Shown here piece by piece: positions 15,101 through 30,100 of a stretch of DNA of 64,000 nucleotides (the first letter of the stretch is position 1; the number at the start of each line of letters is the position of its first letter). This stretch comes from Sialis fuliginosa (taxonomy: Eukaryota > Arthropoda > Insecta > Megaloptera > Sialidae). Location of the stretch: contig OY540810.1 of assembly GCA_961205875.1 (NCBI GenBank), positions 33,666,001 through 33,730,000 of the forward strand, in the 5' to 3' direction. The position numbers were made by a program, and so were the translations under genes. The notes beneath the pieces are model-generated. The model was not told where the DNA came from. It made no database searches and saw nothing but the letters and a program-made list of their open reading frames with translations.

Positions 15101-18100
15101 TATCTTTAATTGTAAGTTGCGTGTTTGCGGTCAAATAACCCCCTTTCTGTACTATTAGATTATAATGAGTTTTTGTCATAGCAATTGCAGATACTTACTA
15201 GTGTATTCAGTGAAATACAAATATTATTTGGTACAGTCCTATTAAAAAGGACCAAGATTATAATAAAAAAATCTAATACTTGCATATTATCATATATTTT
15301 TTTATCGAAATCTTTCGGATTTTTCCAATAGGTTTTTTCATTTTGATAAATAGATTCTAATAAATACACAAATAAAAAAAGCTTGTTTTCACGATTGCGA
15401 TTTTATCAATTTTTAATTTTTACAGTACCTATGATGATTTTAATAAGTTCGACATAAGGATTTATACCGATAAAATAAAGTGAATAAAAAAATCTTTTAC
15501 CAAATGTTTTTTTTAAGTTGATGAATATACACTGTTGGTATCCTTAATTGACACTTTCTTCAAATAATGCGAGTAAATTACATCAAGTAAAAAATTCTGA
15601 AAAATTATCAAAACTACCCAACTACTGTTTTATTATTATTAAACATTAAAGTAGATCCTAAATTGTATATTTAACACGAATTGATAAGTTTTTATTTGTC
15701 ACGAGTAAAAAAATATTATATTTTAGCACCACTTAATATTATATTATATAGTATAGTATCTTTCACTACTCGAAACTGCGCTTTGAAAAAATTATAATAT
15801 CTATTTATCTATTTCTAAATAATATATTTTTTTATTTTATTTGGGTGTATTTTGTCCATCGATTTGCTAAACTCATTTAGACAACTTTTTAATGTTATAA
15901 ATTATATAAATAAAGTAATAGGAAACTTTTTCAACAAATTAATTAAAACTATAAATAAATTGTATACCTATTTAGGTATATTGCATTTCAATTAGTTTGA
16001 AATAAATAAAAACGAAAAAGGAGTAACGAATGTTTTAAATGCATTTTTTTTTGCAAAATGAAATAAATCATATTTAATGTTACATTTTATAAGATTACTA
16101 TTAATAGGGTTACACTAAATCAATAATACTTATAACCTTGGGCAATAGTACAGAAGTTTGGTTATATAAATAGATTTATTTTCATTTTTATATTATTTAT
16201 TCGTACTTAGTGTCAGTGATAGATTCAATTAAACGTAATTATATTACTATTTTTATAAACTATATTAATCATAATTAGTATTGTGCAGTTAAATAAAACA
16301 ACTATTCAAAAACTAGAAAATTACAATAAATCGTTATAATGCAGTAAGAACAAATTTAATAAGTGGGTTATTAACCCCTAATAAATTCGCAGTACTACAT
16401 CACAATCTAAATGTTACTACCCCCCTCCTCACCCTTGTAAAACTGAAAGCTGAATGCGCCTGTGTAATACAGAGTATTTATGTATACCAATACATATAAT
16501 ATATAGGTGCATATTATAGATAGCAAAACACCTATAGGTACTATGGGCTTCAGAAGTCGTCTGCCACCCTAAAGGTCAAAATCGCTTACAACAGATTCCA
16601 AAATATTAAGACAAACATCATCGGTTATCTTTTTCTAGGGCGGAGCTTGTATAGTTGCACCAATTTTAAATAAAAACACAAATATACGTCCATTTCATTA
16701 ATTAATTCCATATCAAGTTTAACAAATTTAAATACTAAAATTCGGAATATCAAATATTTATTGCCACAAAATTTACTTATACAATTTTCAATAGATTACT
16801 TAATAATTTAATCGCACAAATATATATATTTGTGCGATTAAATTATTAAGTAATCTTATATATATGAGTATTATAAACTATAAACAAAGAGTTTCAAAAT
16901 ATATGTCTTTGTTTGATACATGGAGAAATGATTTAAATATTATAATAATCAAATAGGAGGAGCCTATTAAGTTTGTGATAAGTGAACTTCAATGAAAACT
17001 GAACGACTACTTCTGCATTTCATTGTACATTAAATCTGTTCCGAAACGGTTAAAGATATTATATTTATTTTATGTACTTTTCAGGAGAGCAATTTTAAAT
17101 TTTTTAAGCAACATTCGTAAGTATTTTGCATATCTATGCTTTAAGATTTTGGTATTGAGACTTGAATAAAAATTAGTTTTAAGCCACGTCGATTTTTAAC
17201 TTTTTTAATTCGGTTAATTGGGCACGATGAAACCAGATCGCTTTGACCCAATTAAGCGAAAGTTTAACGAGTGTAATTTTTTTCAAATTTTGTCCCAAAT
17301 AAATATCTGCTTCAATAAACCGGTATCGACTGTATATTTTTTAATATTAATTATTTAATTAATAACAAGAGGGTCCGTCGTTCCCCTAGTAAATAAAATC
17401 CACTTTGTTAAAAAAATCAAATAAATGAAAAATTAATATGATGAACAAATAAAGACTATTAATATGAAAGTTTGATTGTTAATTTGAAATATCTATCAAA
17501 ATAATTACTCTGAAAAGATTTTGTTAAAAAAATGTTATAAATGAAAAATTAATATGATGAACACTATTAGTATGAAGGTTTGATAAAAATTGTTGTTAAT
17601 TTGAAATATCTGTCAAAATAATCACTCTGAAAACTTTACTAAGTTTCAAACAGCCAACAATAACTTACCTAACAGTACTTCCAAATTAGATTCAACAACT
17701 ATCAATTCAAAAACAAAACATGAATAAATATAAATAACAAAACTAAATCACAACAAATTTCTTTTAGGTTTCATCACACCGACTCGCGTCTACCACAATA
17801 GTCTTTTGTTTTTCGGGTGTTGTTTTTTGTTTTTCATGCGCGTCGGTTCATGCTCGGATGTGTAGTGTCCGCGTGTGTCCGACTTTGGCGAACGACTCGA
17901 CGGTGAGTTGAAAGAGGAAGCGTCTTCGGCGTCGACAATGTTATATTCGGCATCGCGAGACCAAATTAGACGCGCGCGAACGCTTGTCGTCTTTATCTTG
18001 TACAGTTCTGCGTATTTACAAACACATACACACTTGTGGCACGTGCATGTATGTGGGTACATGTATACATGTGCGTATGCATGAGATTTATAACATCGTA

Positions 18101-21100
18101 GCGCGTTTGAAACTCATTCAGACACCTGTGACCAGGAATTTTTTTTGTTCAGTATTTTTGATTTATTTTTTCTTGAGTGAAAGTGTTGTTTTGTTCTGAG
18201 CGATAGATTTGAATTGAAGCAGGAATTAATTTAATTTTTGTTTTCAAATTATGACAGCTATAGATACAGGGTGTCCCGTAAACAGACCGAAAACTTTCAG
18301 GAGTTGTAGAGGATATCAAAAAAAAACAATCGCTTTTTGTTAATAAACCTATGTCCGCAAACGAGCTGTTTTACCAGAAGAGTAAACGCAAGTGCAATGA
18401 ATTTTACCTTTTAGTTGAAATTTTGTAAATGAATACAAAGAAATTTTTTTTTTTTTTGGCTAGGCACTTTTGTAAAAAAAAAAGATTACGCATGCCATTT
18501 GATGATAAGGCATGTTAAATTGTTATGGTATGTTCCATTTGCAAAATGGTAGTTTTTTATGTACCTAGTGAGTAAAATACCAATAAAAACTATAGCCAAT
18601 TTCGGCTATATTTTTTATCATCTCCTGTAAATTTTTCTCAAAGAGGATGACAGCCTATTAGAATTAGCCCATCGATATATAAATCATATTAATATAGACA
18701 AATCAATGGAAAGCTCCACCCCTAAAATGAATAGCGTCTTAATAATCATTCTCTATAGCTAATTTTCACCCATATATATTTTTTTAAACAACACATAGTA
18801 ATTATCTTTATAAAATATATCATAAATCGATTTTCTAAAAATAAAGCAGAACATGATTTTCTGCCAATATCGTACGTGAGAAAGTACAGTACACTTTTAA
18901 AATAAATAATTGTCAAATGGCACAACAGGTGTCCAAAAAGAAACGATCAGGGAAGGATTTGTTTCTTTATGGACTAATTATACTAGAACACAAGTCCAGT
19001 AGTTTCAAACCGCTTAAAAAATACTGTTTTTTGGGATTGATGAATTTCTTTTTTGTAATTCTTATGATACTAACTAATTAAATCAATTTAATTACCAAAG
19101 TCCGCAAATATAGTTTGTTTTTTAAATTATAGCCTTTTAGTTTTTTATGTTTTTTCTCTAGTAATCGATAAAGTAAAACCAGTAATAGGCATCTAGTGAT
19201 GGGCACATGCTAATGATAAGAAAATGATAAGTACTACGACAAAAAGTTATAAAGAAAATAATCGTAAAATTTGAAACAATGTAAAGCAGATGTTATAATA
19301 ATGTAATAATTAATAAATAAATTACACTAATAATTAGTTTAATATCCACCATTTTTACATTCATTAGCCGATTGTCATCAAATTAAGCTGTTTTAAAGAT
19401 TCAGTAATTGCAGTAATCAAATATCAACAAATATTTCTAATTTAGTACATTTAATGCCAGTATCTAATTTTTTTAAGAGCTAAGACTTTTATTGAATATC
19501 AATATATAAAATAATATTCATTACAATGTGTAAACAAACATTGGCCGAATTAACAAACAAAATGACGCAACTTATAATCAGGAGCCCATTTTTGAATCGC
19601 TATAAATCTTAAAGCGTTTCTGGATCCTCCTCTGGTTGAAATGTTCAGCAATGTCAAAAGAGAATAGGTGCTATATTGATTTAACGAATAACACAAATGC
19701 GTGAGTAGCAAGGAACGGGCCGTGGCAAAGCTATAATCGTAAACTATCTAGATTAACTGCCTAATATATAAAAGAACCGGCAGTTATTGCTGTTTCTACG
19801 AAGTAAAATTCAAATTATTAGTTTGCAGTATGGAGCGTTTTTCAATACTAAAACTCATGTATATTTTTTTCGTCAATAAGTTTTTTTATAATCAATTTGC
19901 TCAATAAATACTGGAGCTTTTTATGAAAATACAATAAATATCTAGTCTCACTTCAAAAATGCAGTTTACATCATTTATTTATTTTTTATATTTTACTAAC
20001 AAAAAATAACGATAATTGCCAGTAATTCAAATAAAATTTTGTATCCCAAATTTTTATTAACGTTTCTACCAGTATCGGATTGGACCTCCGAAAAATACAT
20101 TTATTTTATTGAATTACCCTGCTATTGTTTAAATGAATAACAATTTTGTGTTTTAAATTTGATCAATTTTTTTTTCAAGTATATTTTATCGGCTTTTGAA
20201 CAACTCATATATGACTCACAACAGTGATGACAGCTTGATAGCATGCCGCAATTAATTTAATCATATCTAGTTACTCTGTTGATACGATTAAAAAGGAGAT
20301 TCCTTACAATTAGTTAACTAATTAGATTTTCTTGGCTGATCAACAAATTCGATTTCATGTTTTACGAAACGTACAATTTAACGAATGAAAGGAAACAATG
20401 CTACGAAATAGACACTTGATTTAGCTGTTTAATTTAAAGTAATATGCAGAGACGTTCTAATAATTTTTATGGGGCTTAGCACTTTTAAAATCATGTTTAA
20501 TAAAACTACTAAAATTAAATTGCATTGTTCATATTATAACTAAATTACTTCAAACTATATTTAAGAGGTCGGCATTGTTATTTTATATGTTAATTTGTAA
20601 CTACTGTTGTAAAATTTATCCTTACATATTATAAAACGCAACATCTCTCTGTCTGTCTGCCCGTCAGTGCACTTATCACTCGATAACTACTTATCCGATT
20701 TACGTGTTTTTTTTTTTTTTAATTCATAGATATGTTATTTTCCCAGGTCTTAGTATATATTTTGTTACATTAGGTAACAAAAGGAATAAGCAGTGAAAAA
20801 AGTTTGCCGCCAGCACGCACTTTTGCAATATGCTGCCTAAACCGTTAAATATTGCACAATATATTGTAGTAAAGACTTGTGTAGAATAAAAAGATAAATT
20901 TCAACTTTTTTTTTATCCTAAACAATAATTCCGTAGTCCACGCAAGTGAAGCCGCGGGCACAGCATGTATATCCCAATTTACTTGTTTAGTATTAAAATA
21001 AAGTTGAATTTCTTGCATTTATTTATTTATTTCTGTAAATTTTAAATTTACTAATTGAAATTTTCTATATAGATTTTACGTGAATTTACATTAATTTCTA

Positions 21101-24100
21101 ATACATAGTTTGAAATTATTTTGTGACATTATTATAAAAACTAGCATACATAACAAAACAAAACTCATAGATGAATTCCATAGACTTAAATTTGATTGCT
21201 CAGTTGTAAAACGTGTTCGTGTATACAATGAACTCCAAGTGCGTTATAAAGCATTTATTTTATTTAATAATTAATTACTTCGGCACGACAGAGCTTTTCG
21301 TATCTAGTCCAGGTCAGTAGCTTTATGCATCGCGTGTCCATTAACAACAAGCGCGGCCAAAGGCAGGTGAGGAATGTATGGCCGAAACAATGACCAATGA
21401 TGGCTCACAATGTCAAAGCACCGAGTGAGCAGAAATAGACACTCGCGGCTCACACACAAACATATACATACAAGCTAATAGTGGACAGGGGTGAACTTAT
21501 CTTCAACATTTATATTTAACTAGCTGTTACCCGCAACTTCGTTCGCGTGAAATTTTAATAAAACCCATGAAGAAAAGAAGAAGAAGGTTAGATTTCTGTT
21601 ATGATAGTCGATAAAACAGATCGCGCGTACAAATGTCACATACCCACTTTTCTATCTAAAGTAGGGCAATAGTGCGTGAAAGTTCAATAGCTTGTACACC
21701 ATAACAGAAAAAAAATCTTTGTATGATGTAAACTGTGGGTAAATTATTTTCAAATATACAGGGTGTTGCAAAAAAATGTGTCACGCTTAAGGTAACTTTT
21801 TTTAAATGGAATGCTCTAAATATTTTTGCATATTTAACAATTCTCTTGGGATGTTTATTCATATCTAAAATATTAGCCCCATCTAATGTCCGGTTTAAAC
21901 ATAATAATTGTTTGTTTTTTTTAAATTAATTTTTACATTACTTTTGTTGATTAATGTACAGTGAGGTAAATAATATTGGGAATCTCTGCCATAGGCTACA
22001 ATAATTATGAGTCATAATATATAAATCAAACAACTGGATAAATAATTTACATCAAGTGAATTTATCATATTTTTTTATATAAGGGGTGTTATGAAGCTCT
22101 GTATCTGAAACCATAACTATCGCAAATCCGAAACTATTCTGACTTCTGAAATCGAAACTGTATCCAAAATAATTCGATATTGACCTTCAAAACAGAAACT
22201 GTATCCGAAATAATTATTTTGGATAGTTGTCCGAACCCAGAAACAAACTGGCATGCAAACACTAATACCAACAATAAGTTATAAATTTTCGTATCCGAAA
22301 CCATATCCAAAATAATTTCATATCTGTATTTGAATCCGAAACCCTATCCGTGAGGCCTAAACTGTAGCCTTTGATCACACCCTAACAAATATACTTTCGA
22401 AACACATAATCCCTTATTTGGGTCGGGGATCAAAAATAAAAATAAGTACTCAAACAATCTTTGAAAAATAATAAACTATATCTTCTTTTCATATTATGTT
22501 ATATATACATACATACATATATGATAGTATGTATAATTGTATATATTGGTATTAAAAATAATTATACTCTGACGTACATTGAGTTCTATTGAAGCTTTTA
22601 TCAACATTATATCCTTTTATAATTAACACACACATACGTACGAAAATACGAGTGTATAGAAAATTTTGCACCGTGCCAAAACTCATAAGGTCGATGTTTT
22701 TGTTAGAACATTCGACACCCGAAATATATACGAGTGTTCAATATATTACTGACACATTGACTGCAATGAATGTTAATAGTTTTATTGCTATACATTTTAA
22801 GACGTCTGCATTCTTGTTTTCTTATAACGTTCAACAAAACTGAATCGATTGTTTCATTCAATATATTTTTTGTTTCATTTTATAGCGTATTTTTGAAGTA
22901 GTGTTTTTCAATCTCGTTACAATCGTGAAAATGAATGATATTTCCATGGATCTCATTTGAAGTCTACTTTGAAATCATTTACTTCCTCGACTCATTTTTA
23001 GTGACACAACTGTGTCAGTGCAGTTGAATTTGAGTCGCAATTTGAAACTCGTGAAATAAAAAAAATCTCTCAAATCTAATCTATATGATTCAATGCAAGT
23101 GGCATTTTAGCTGCGTTTCGACGTATTGAATCACATACATATAATAGATTTGCAAGGTCGAAGCGCTGACTGACACCGTTTCTGTAAAGTGCCAAGGCTT
23201 TATATGTACATGTATTTTTATATTAGACATTTTTCTATTTCTGTTTCTATTTGATTCCTGTATTATTTTTCCTTTGAGTGATATTATATAAGCCATTGAT
23301 TCTTATACATTCATAATGTCGTGTTTAGACCAAAAACACAAAACAGTAACACTAAGTTTTAAAAACACTTAGTATTTAAAAAATGTATAGGGTTTATTGC
23401 TATTTTGTCAAAAAATGCTATTTATTTTGTTGTAAAAACGACGTAAGAATAATAAGTATTTGGAAAGCAATTATGTTGTATTATTTTGCGCACATCCTTT
23501 TTTCTTTCATCAACTGTTAGTTTTAAAGAATTTTTTGTTTGTTTCAGAACGACATCTGAAATAATTAATTGAATATACATAGTTTAAATTTACAAAAAAA
23601 TTACATGACGATATCTATCAAAAACCATTGTCCTTCAAAACAATGACTGAGATACAATGAAAATTTTTGTTATAGTCATTTTGTACAAATATGTAGGTAC
23701 TTATTTGTCATCATATAACAACAACACATTTTAAAACACTTAACATGTTGACTGACACAAAGGCATTATTCTAAAATTATTAAAATATTACTAATTTTAT
23801 TACTAACGTCTGTATACAGAACCGGACTAAATTATTTTGGCCCCTTTCCAATTTGGGATCTGGTGCAGTGGCACCACTTGCACCATTATAGCTACACCAC
23901 TAAATGTATGTTATTTTATTTAATATGTCATTATCATTATTATAATAATTATAATTAAAACAAATATAAAAAAAGGTTGTTAGATTAAGACTAAACTTGG
24001 GGCCCACAGCCAACTGAATAAGAGTAGCCAAATAAAACTATTTATTTAATAAATGTTTTGGTATGTTACTTCAACCCTCTAAAAACATGTAAACATCGAA

Positions 24101-27100
24101 AAATATACGTATTTGTTCGTCATGAATTTTTATTTTATAGGGGCCCTGTAGGCATCTGAATTCGACACTGTTGTTAAGGAGAATTGTATCCAGATTTATT
24201 AGTAAAAAAAACATCTTACTTCGTATCTGTTTTTTACTTCTGTATAATAAACTAAAATGATCGAAATGAACAGATAAATCTATCAAAATTTGTATAACAA
24301 TACTTCTTGTACATTTTATAATAAAATCAAGAAAGAAAAATCTTAAAATATTTTGTCATTATTTTTCGAAATATTTAAAAGATGCGATTCTTTTTAAGCT
24401 ACGCGCAGAGACATCTTTTGGTAGAACAGTGAACTCTAGAAAAATTTAAGTAAAAAATTTTCTTACCTGACGAGATGATGAAGATGATATAACAGTACTG
24501 CTCTGCGTTGAAGATGTATTTGTCTCCAATAAGGGTTCAATTCCACTCATCAACACTTGTGCTCCGAGGAATTTGTTCAATAAAGATCTGGCTTCTGCGT
24601 CTTCGGTAGAGTCGCCAATTTGAACATCTTATTTAAAATATTCAAATTTTTATTACATTGACAAAAGATATATGACAATGAGACCTTCCCATTATGAACT
24701 CATTTAATCCAGATTTCAACTGATCTTGATATTTGTTATTTTTAAATAATAACCGACCGAAACCGAATTTCGGTTTTCATCTCAGTTTTGGCCGAAACCG
24801 AAGCCGAATCTCTTTAAAAATAATTTTGAAACAGGTTTACTTAAGTTTTTGCTCATTTTTGGTCAGAAAAAATAGTACAGATAAGTAAAGGATAATATCT
24901 TTAATAACTTAAAACTAAACTTAAAACAACTACATATAAATTATGAATCATACGAATGGAGCCGACTATATCCAGGGCGTGGCGAAATGCAAAGAACACA
25001 ATTTCGGCGGTTAAGTTTCGGTTTTGAAAGTCGATCGAAACACGTATTTTAGGCCAAAACCAGCCGAATCCGAAACCGAACCTTCGGTCGGTCACTTTTT
25101 TTAAGAGAATTAAACCTTTTAAATGGCAAAGTATATGTTCAAATGAATGTTGAGTTCCGTACGTTTGTTAAAATGAAGAAACGTATCAAAAAGTTGTAAA
25201 TACATACATTTATATGAAAATAAGTCATTTACTTAACGTACATCCGCTTAGCATACAAAAATTTGTGTATGCAGTGACAATTAAAATGCATATGTTAATT
25301 TGATATAAAAAACTTTTAGCGCCAAATTTGACTTGTACGAATTATCATTTAAAAATAAGATTTTGCTATAATTATTTTATTCTACTCACCTTCGTCAGCA
25401 TTTTTCATTCTTGTAATTATATCTTTAACACCGGTCACTCTTGTTTGACTATTTAAAAATGATTTAGAATTTCCTGGACGACGACCACTTTTTGGTTCAG
25501 AACATGAATCCATTGATTCTAAGCTGATTGTTTTACTAAACTCAACTGTTCCTGTTAATGCACCATTTATTTAATTTGGTATTAATATATTTTTTATAAT
25601 TAATGTTATTGCTTATAATAAATCTTCTTTATTTAAATTTATTTTACATATATACATTATATTGCTCAAAAATACCTGGACTAGAAGCACGACTACTTAA
25701 ATCATCTGAAGCTGCCTGGGTTTCTTTGAAACTAGATGTCCTTAAAATTAATCCCGCTTTTGGGTACGATTGTCGTTCGGATTTAACAGTTTCAACTATA
25801 AAATTAAACACAGTATATTAAAATTTTTGTTAATATAATGTTCATTTCTTAAATAATTAATATACACACCTGCATTTTCGATAAACTTTTTAGACAATTC
25901 TTTCACCGAACCTCGTCTTGTAACTTTTGAAGTTACACTCATTATTTTATCGGAACTATCTTTAATTTCTTCTTCTGTTTCCTATGAGAATAATAAATAT
26001 TATTGAAATATAATTTGTAGATATTACTAAAATCTTTAAATTTATAATTACTTGTGAAGATTTTATAGCTTTTACAGATGAAGAAGATTTCTTAACATCT
26101 TTTCCAAACTTTTGGGTCGTAGTCACAGAAGTTAAACCATGAATTCGCATACCTTTTGAATCTGAATATTCACCTAAATCTCTTGGATTAGAAGAGTACT
26201 TAGTTACGTTTATTTCTCCTGTAGGTTCTTGTCCGTTTTCTGAATAAAATGAACTTGTGACTACTGTACCTTTCACTAAAAAAATTTGATTTTAATAAAG
26301 TTAATTTAAATTCACTTAAGTTTAAAATATACCTTCTGTTTTGTCACTAAACGACGGCTGGTGTCTTAAAGCTTTGATTCCAAATAGTGGTCTTCCATTT
26401 TCATCCATAGGGCCGACTCCATAACTTGATGTTATACAATCTATTGGGGTTGAATCTTTAATAGTAGGACTTGGTATCTTCTTCGGCGTTTCTTTCTTAT
26501 TTTTCAATTCGCTTAATGTTTTTGTTCCATGTAAGTTCTTTGATGTAGATGTCGAAGATGTTGTCGTTTTTCTTAAAATATTTCTTGTCATCCATTCAGG
26601 TTTCTCATCTACTGAATTTTTTTGATTTACTGGTGTTTTCTTTAAATCAGTTCGAATTGCTGGTGGTGTTGCTGTTCTATTTGTCCAAGATGCAGTAGGT
26701 TGTAGGTAATCAGAATGCTTTGGTTCTCTCGGTTTCATATCTGGACTTGGTGTACGTTTTTTATGAGTTTCGGGACTTTTGTGACGAATTTTATTTACAG
26801 GACTAGTTTCTCTATCACTTATATCTTTTATGTGTTTCTCAGTAAATTCAGTAGAAGTTTTTGTCTTCCAGCTTGAAGTTGACCTTTGATACCCGGCATT
26901 TTCATCTACCATTATGATATCTGTATGGTGTTTCCTAATAGGTGTATGTCTTTCTATTGTTTGCTCTGTTGTTTTCTTAGTTACGTAGGAACTAGTTTGA
27001 GGTTTTCGTTCAGGGCTTTTACGTTCCTGCACTTTTTGGAATTTTCTCTCAGGACTTTTACGTTCTTCTACTCTTTGAGGTTTACGATCTGGACTTCGGC

Positions 27101-30100
27101 GTATTTCCACTTTTTGAGTTTTTTCTTTATTATCAACGGTCACAGGCGTTGTTACAGTTGTGGTTTTTGTTGTTATGATTTTTCCTTCCGATATCATTTG
27201 TTTAACCTCTCGTATTTGTGATCGAATTCGACGTCTTTGTTCATAGCCAACAACTTGTTCAAGCTAAAAATATATTATTTAATTATTGATTAATTATTAT
27301 TGTTACATATTGAAATCATGTTTTAAACTACTTACCATTTGTTCTAAAAGTACTAAATCCATAATATCTTCAATACATGGCTGATGATTAGGATCTGTAG
27401 TGCTACTTCTTCTACGTGTAGTTACACTGCTGACAATATTTCTTCCTGAATCTGTACGACGAAGCACAACACCAAATTTAGTGTCCTTAACATTAGATTC
27501 TTCAACCATAACAGTAGTAGCGCTGGTTGTTTTTTCTGGAGATCTTCTATCTAATGAAGGTTTTCGTTGTGTTGGTTTTGTTTCTGTCCTGCGATCTATT
27601 GTTTCTACTGTTTTTCTTTCTTCGGTTTTACTTACACCGTCTTGATCCAAAATTACTTTTTTAGTGCTAGTAATAGTTTTTTGTACAGGAGTTATTTTTT
27701 CTTCAGTAGTAATTATTTCTTCTTTGATATTTACACTGTGTTTAACTTGAGGCCGACTGCTAGGAACACTTTTTTCAGGTGATTTTCCTCTCGGTTTTTC
27801 AAATACTTCTTTAGCTTTACTTACTAACTGTGTACTCTTTAGTCTAGAATCTTTAACATCTTTTACAACTGTTTTAGTAGTTGTTTTTAAATGTTCATCT
27901 GAACATACATGCACTTCACTATCATGTTCAACAGTCATAGTAGAATCTTCATGTTTCTTAATAATACCAATATCAGATAATTTAACATCAGAATCATCTT
28001 TAGGTTGTTTTGCATTTTTACGAGCTTCCCATACTGATGGTCTGCTAAGTATATCACGTTGTTTTGGTTTTTCTTGTGTTTGACCGATATTTTCGAATAA
28101 TGCTTTAGCTTTCTTCACTGCGTCAGTACTTTTAATGACTGTAGTTTTAATTACTTGTGTTATATTTGTTTTATCTTTGGGTTTTGATTCCACAGTAACC
28201 TCGTCAGCTGGTTCGATTAGCTGTTGAGAGGAATCAACAGATTTTACTGGTTTACGAATTGGAGATTGACGTTTGGGTTCTATCTTATCATTAGTATCTT
28301 TTTCAGGTGATAATCTGTCTTTTTCAGGTGATGATTTTCTATCTTTTTCAGGTGATGGTCTTCTTTCTTTTTCAGGAGATAGTCTTCTTTCTTTATCAAG
28401 CGATGGTTTTCTATCTTTTTCTGGTGATTGTGACGTTTTGCGTGATACTTGTTCGGGGGACTGTTTTACTATAGTTTTATCTGTAGTTGTGTCGATTTTA
28501 AATGTTTTAGTAACTGTTGAAAATCTGTTTACTTTATCAGATACACTTAAGAGACATTCATCTGATTTAAGTGTTTCATCAACATATGATAAATCAGGAC
28601 GCTGTATTTTCGGAGCAGGACCGTCATTTTTAGGTTTTTCAGGTTGTTTTTCTTTTTCAGCTGTTGTTATGAACTTCTGAACTTTCTCAGTAACACTTAA
28701 AGTGCAATCATCAGTTTTTAAATCATGATCAACCACTGTTTCATATGTTTCTTTTCGTGGTGATTTTGGTTGTTCTTGACTAGATGTTACGAGTTGTTCA
28801 GCTGTAGATAAGAACTTGTGCACTTTATCGGTTACACTCAACATGCATTCATCTGTACGTAATTCTTCATCTACTTCATCAGGATGAGTAATTTTTGGTG
28901 TTGGATGTTCCTTAACTGTTGTTTTTGTAATATTCTCTGCTGTTTGTAAAAATCTTGTGACTTTTTCATTAACACTCAATAAACTTTCATCCGTTTCAAG
29001 AACTTTATCAATTTCAGTAATTTTACGGAAATTACTAATTTGTTCTGGATATTCTTCTGCTGTAACTTCAATGATTCTCTGCTCTGTAAAGTCTGAAATA
29101 TCTTCTGATTCACTGATTGGTATGTTAGCAAGTTTTGTTGGTTTAGTTTTCTTTTTATGGACATCTTCTGGTTCTGTAATCAAGTCAGGATGTCTTGGTT
29201 TATCAGAACATTCACTTTCTTTTGCAGGAATTGCATATAAAAATTCCGGTGTTACTTCTCTCGATGATTTTGCTTGTTGCATGTCAATGATAATATTATC
29301 AGGTTGCTGTTCGGTTTTAAGAGTTAATGTTATGGTTTTTGTTGTAATCTTTGTTTCTGGTTTCTTTTTCTTATCTTGTATTGTTTTATGTACAGGAGAT
29401 GATGGATGCATTGTAATTTTATATTTACTGTCAATATGCGAAACACTTACTTCTGGTTTAGTTTTTGGTTTTGTTGGAGACTTAGAAACTTTTGAAGATT
29501 CAGGAATTGGACGAGTTGAAGTAATTTTCTTATGCGTTTCATTTATTTGATTTGTTCTCTTTACTACTCTTTGATTATCAATTATTTCAGTAATTTCAGT
29601 TACATGATTGTTATCATCGGAATCTACCGAAATTACTTCAGTTAATCGTGGTTTGCTTGGTTTATTACCAGTATTAGTAATTTTCTTTGTTAATGTAGTT
29701 GTTACGGTTGGTTGTGTAATTTTTGTTGTTTTAACAGTAACAAATGTAGCTCGTGTTGAAGATTTTTGAGTCAAGTTTTTCGGTTTGTTTGTAACCATAT
29801 TTTCATCTGTATGACGTCGAGGAAGGTTCGGCTTATCTGTAGATTGTTTGACAACTACATGTGATTTATCTTCTGGTTTCTTTGGAGATGATTTTCCATT
29901 TACAAGAGAAATTGTAGTTGATGTTACATGGCGTGTTTGTGCTTTCACTGTTGGTTTTGTTGTTTTGGTAGGAGAGGTTGATCCTGGTTTTGTTGGTTCG
30001 TTCCTAATTGACGGTCTTGTAATAGTAGAAGGTTGTTTTGGAGAATATCTACTATCATCTTCTTTATCTTTTATACGTTTGTCTGTAGAGAATTCATTTG

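Larger units (their letters stand above)
8166..24466 (-). other. 16.3-kb intron E9-E10
   Basis: This is the largest intron inside the coding region. It is AT-rich and holds many repeats, listed separately. Stretches between them (8.2-9.4, 10.2-11.0, 15.1-16.7 and 18.3-19.0 kb) show nothing I can name beyond AT-rich DNA. GC-richer pockets at 10.0-10.2 and 17.7-18.1 kb may be untranslated first exons of shorter forms; a further pocket at 21.3-21.5 kb has no visible splice signal. Confidence 0.75.

Noticed and set aside
17790-18062. 90-codon minus-strand frame MYPHTCTCHKC..
   Set aside because: Starts in a simple ACATGTATAC-rich stretch and ends at a stop before any donor. It cannot join E10 in phase, so it is treated as part of an untranslated exon candidate.
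28957-29550. 197-codon plus-strand frame
   Set aside because: It lies entirely antisense to E3, whose frame, phases and repeats are coherent. The long frame follows from biased Ser/Thr/Lys codons on the coding strand.
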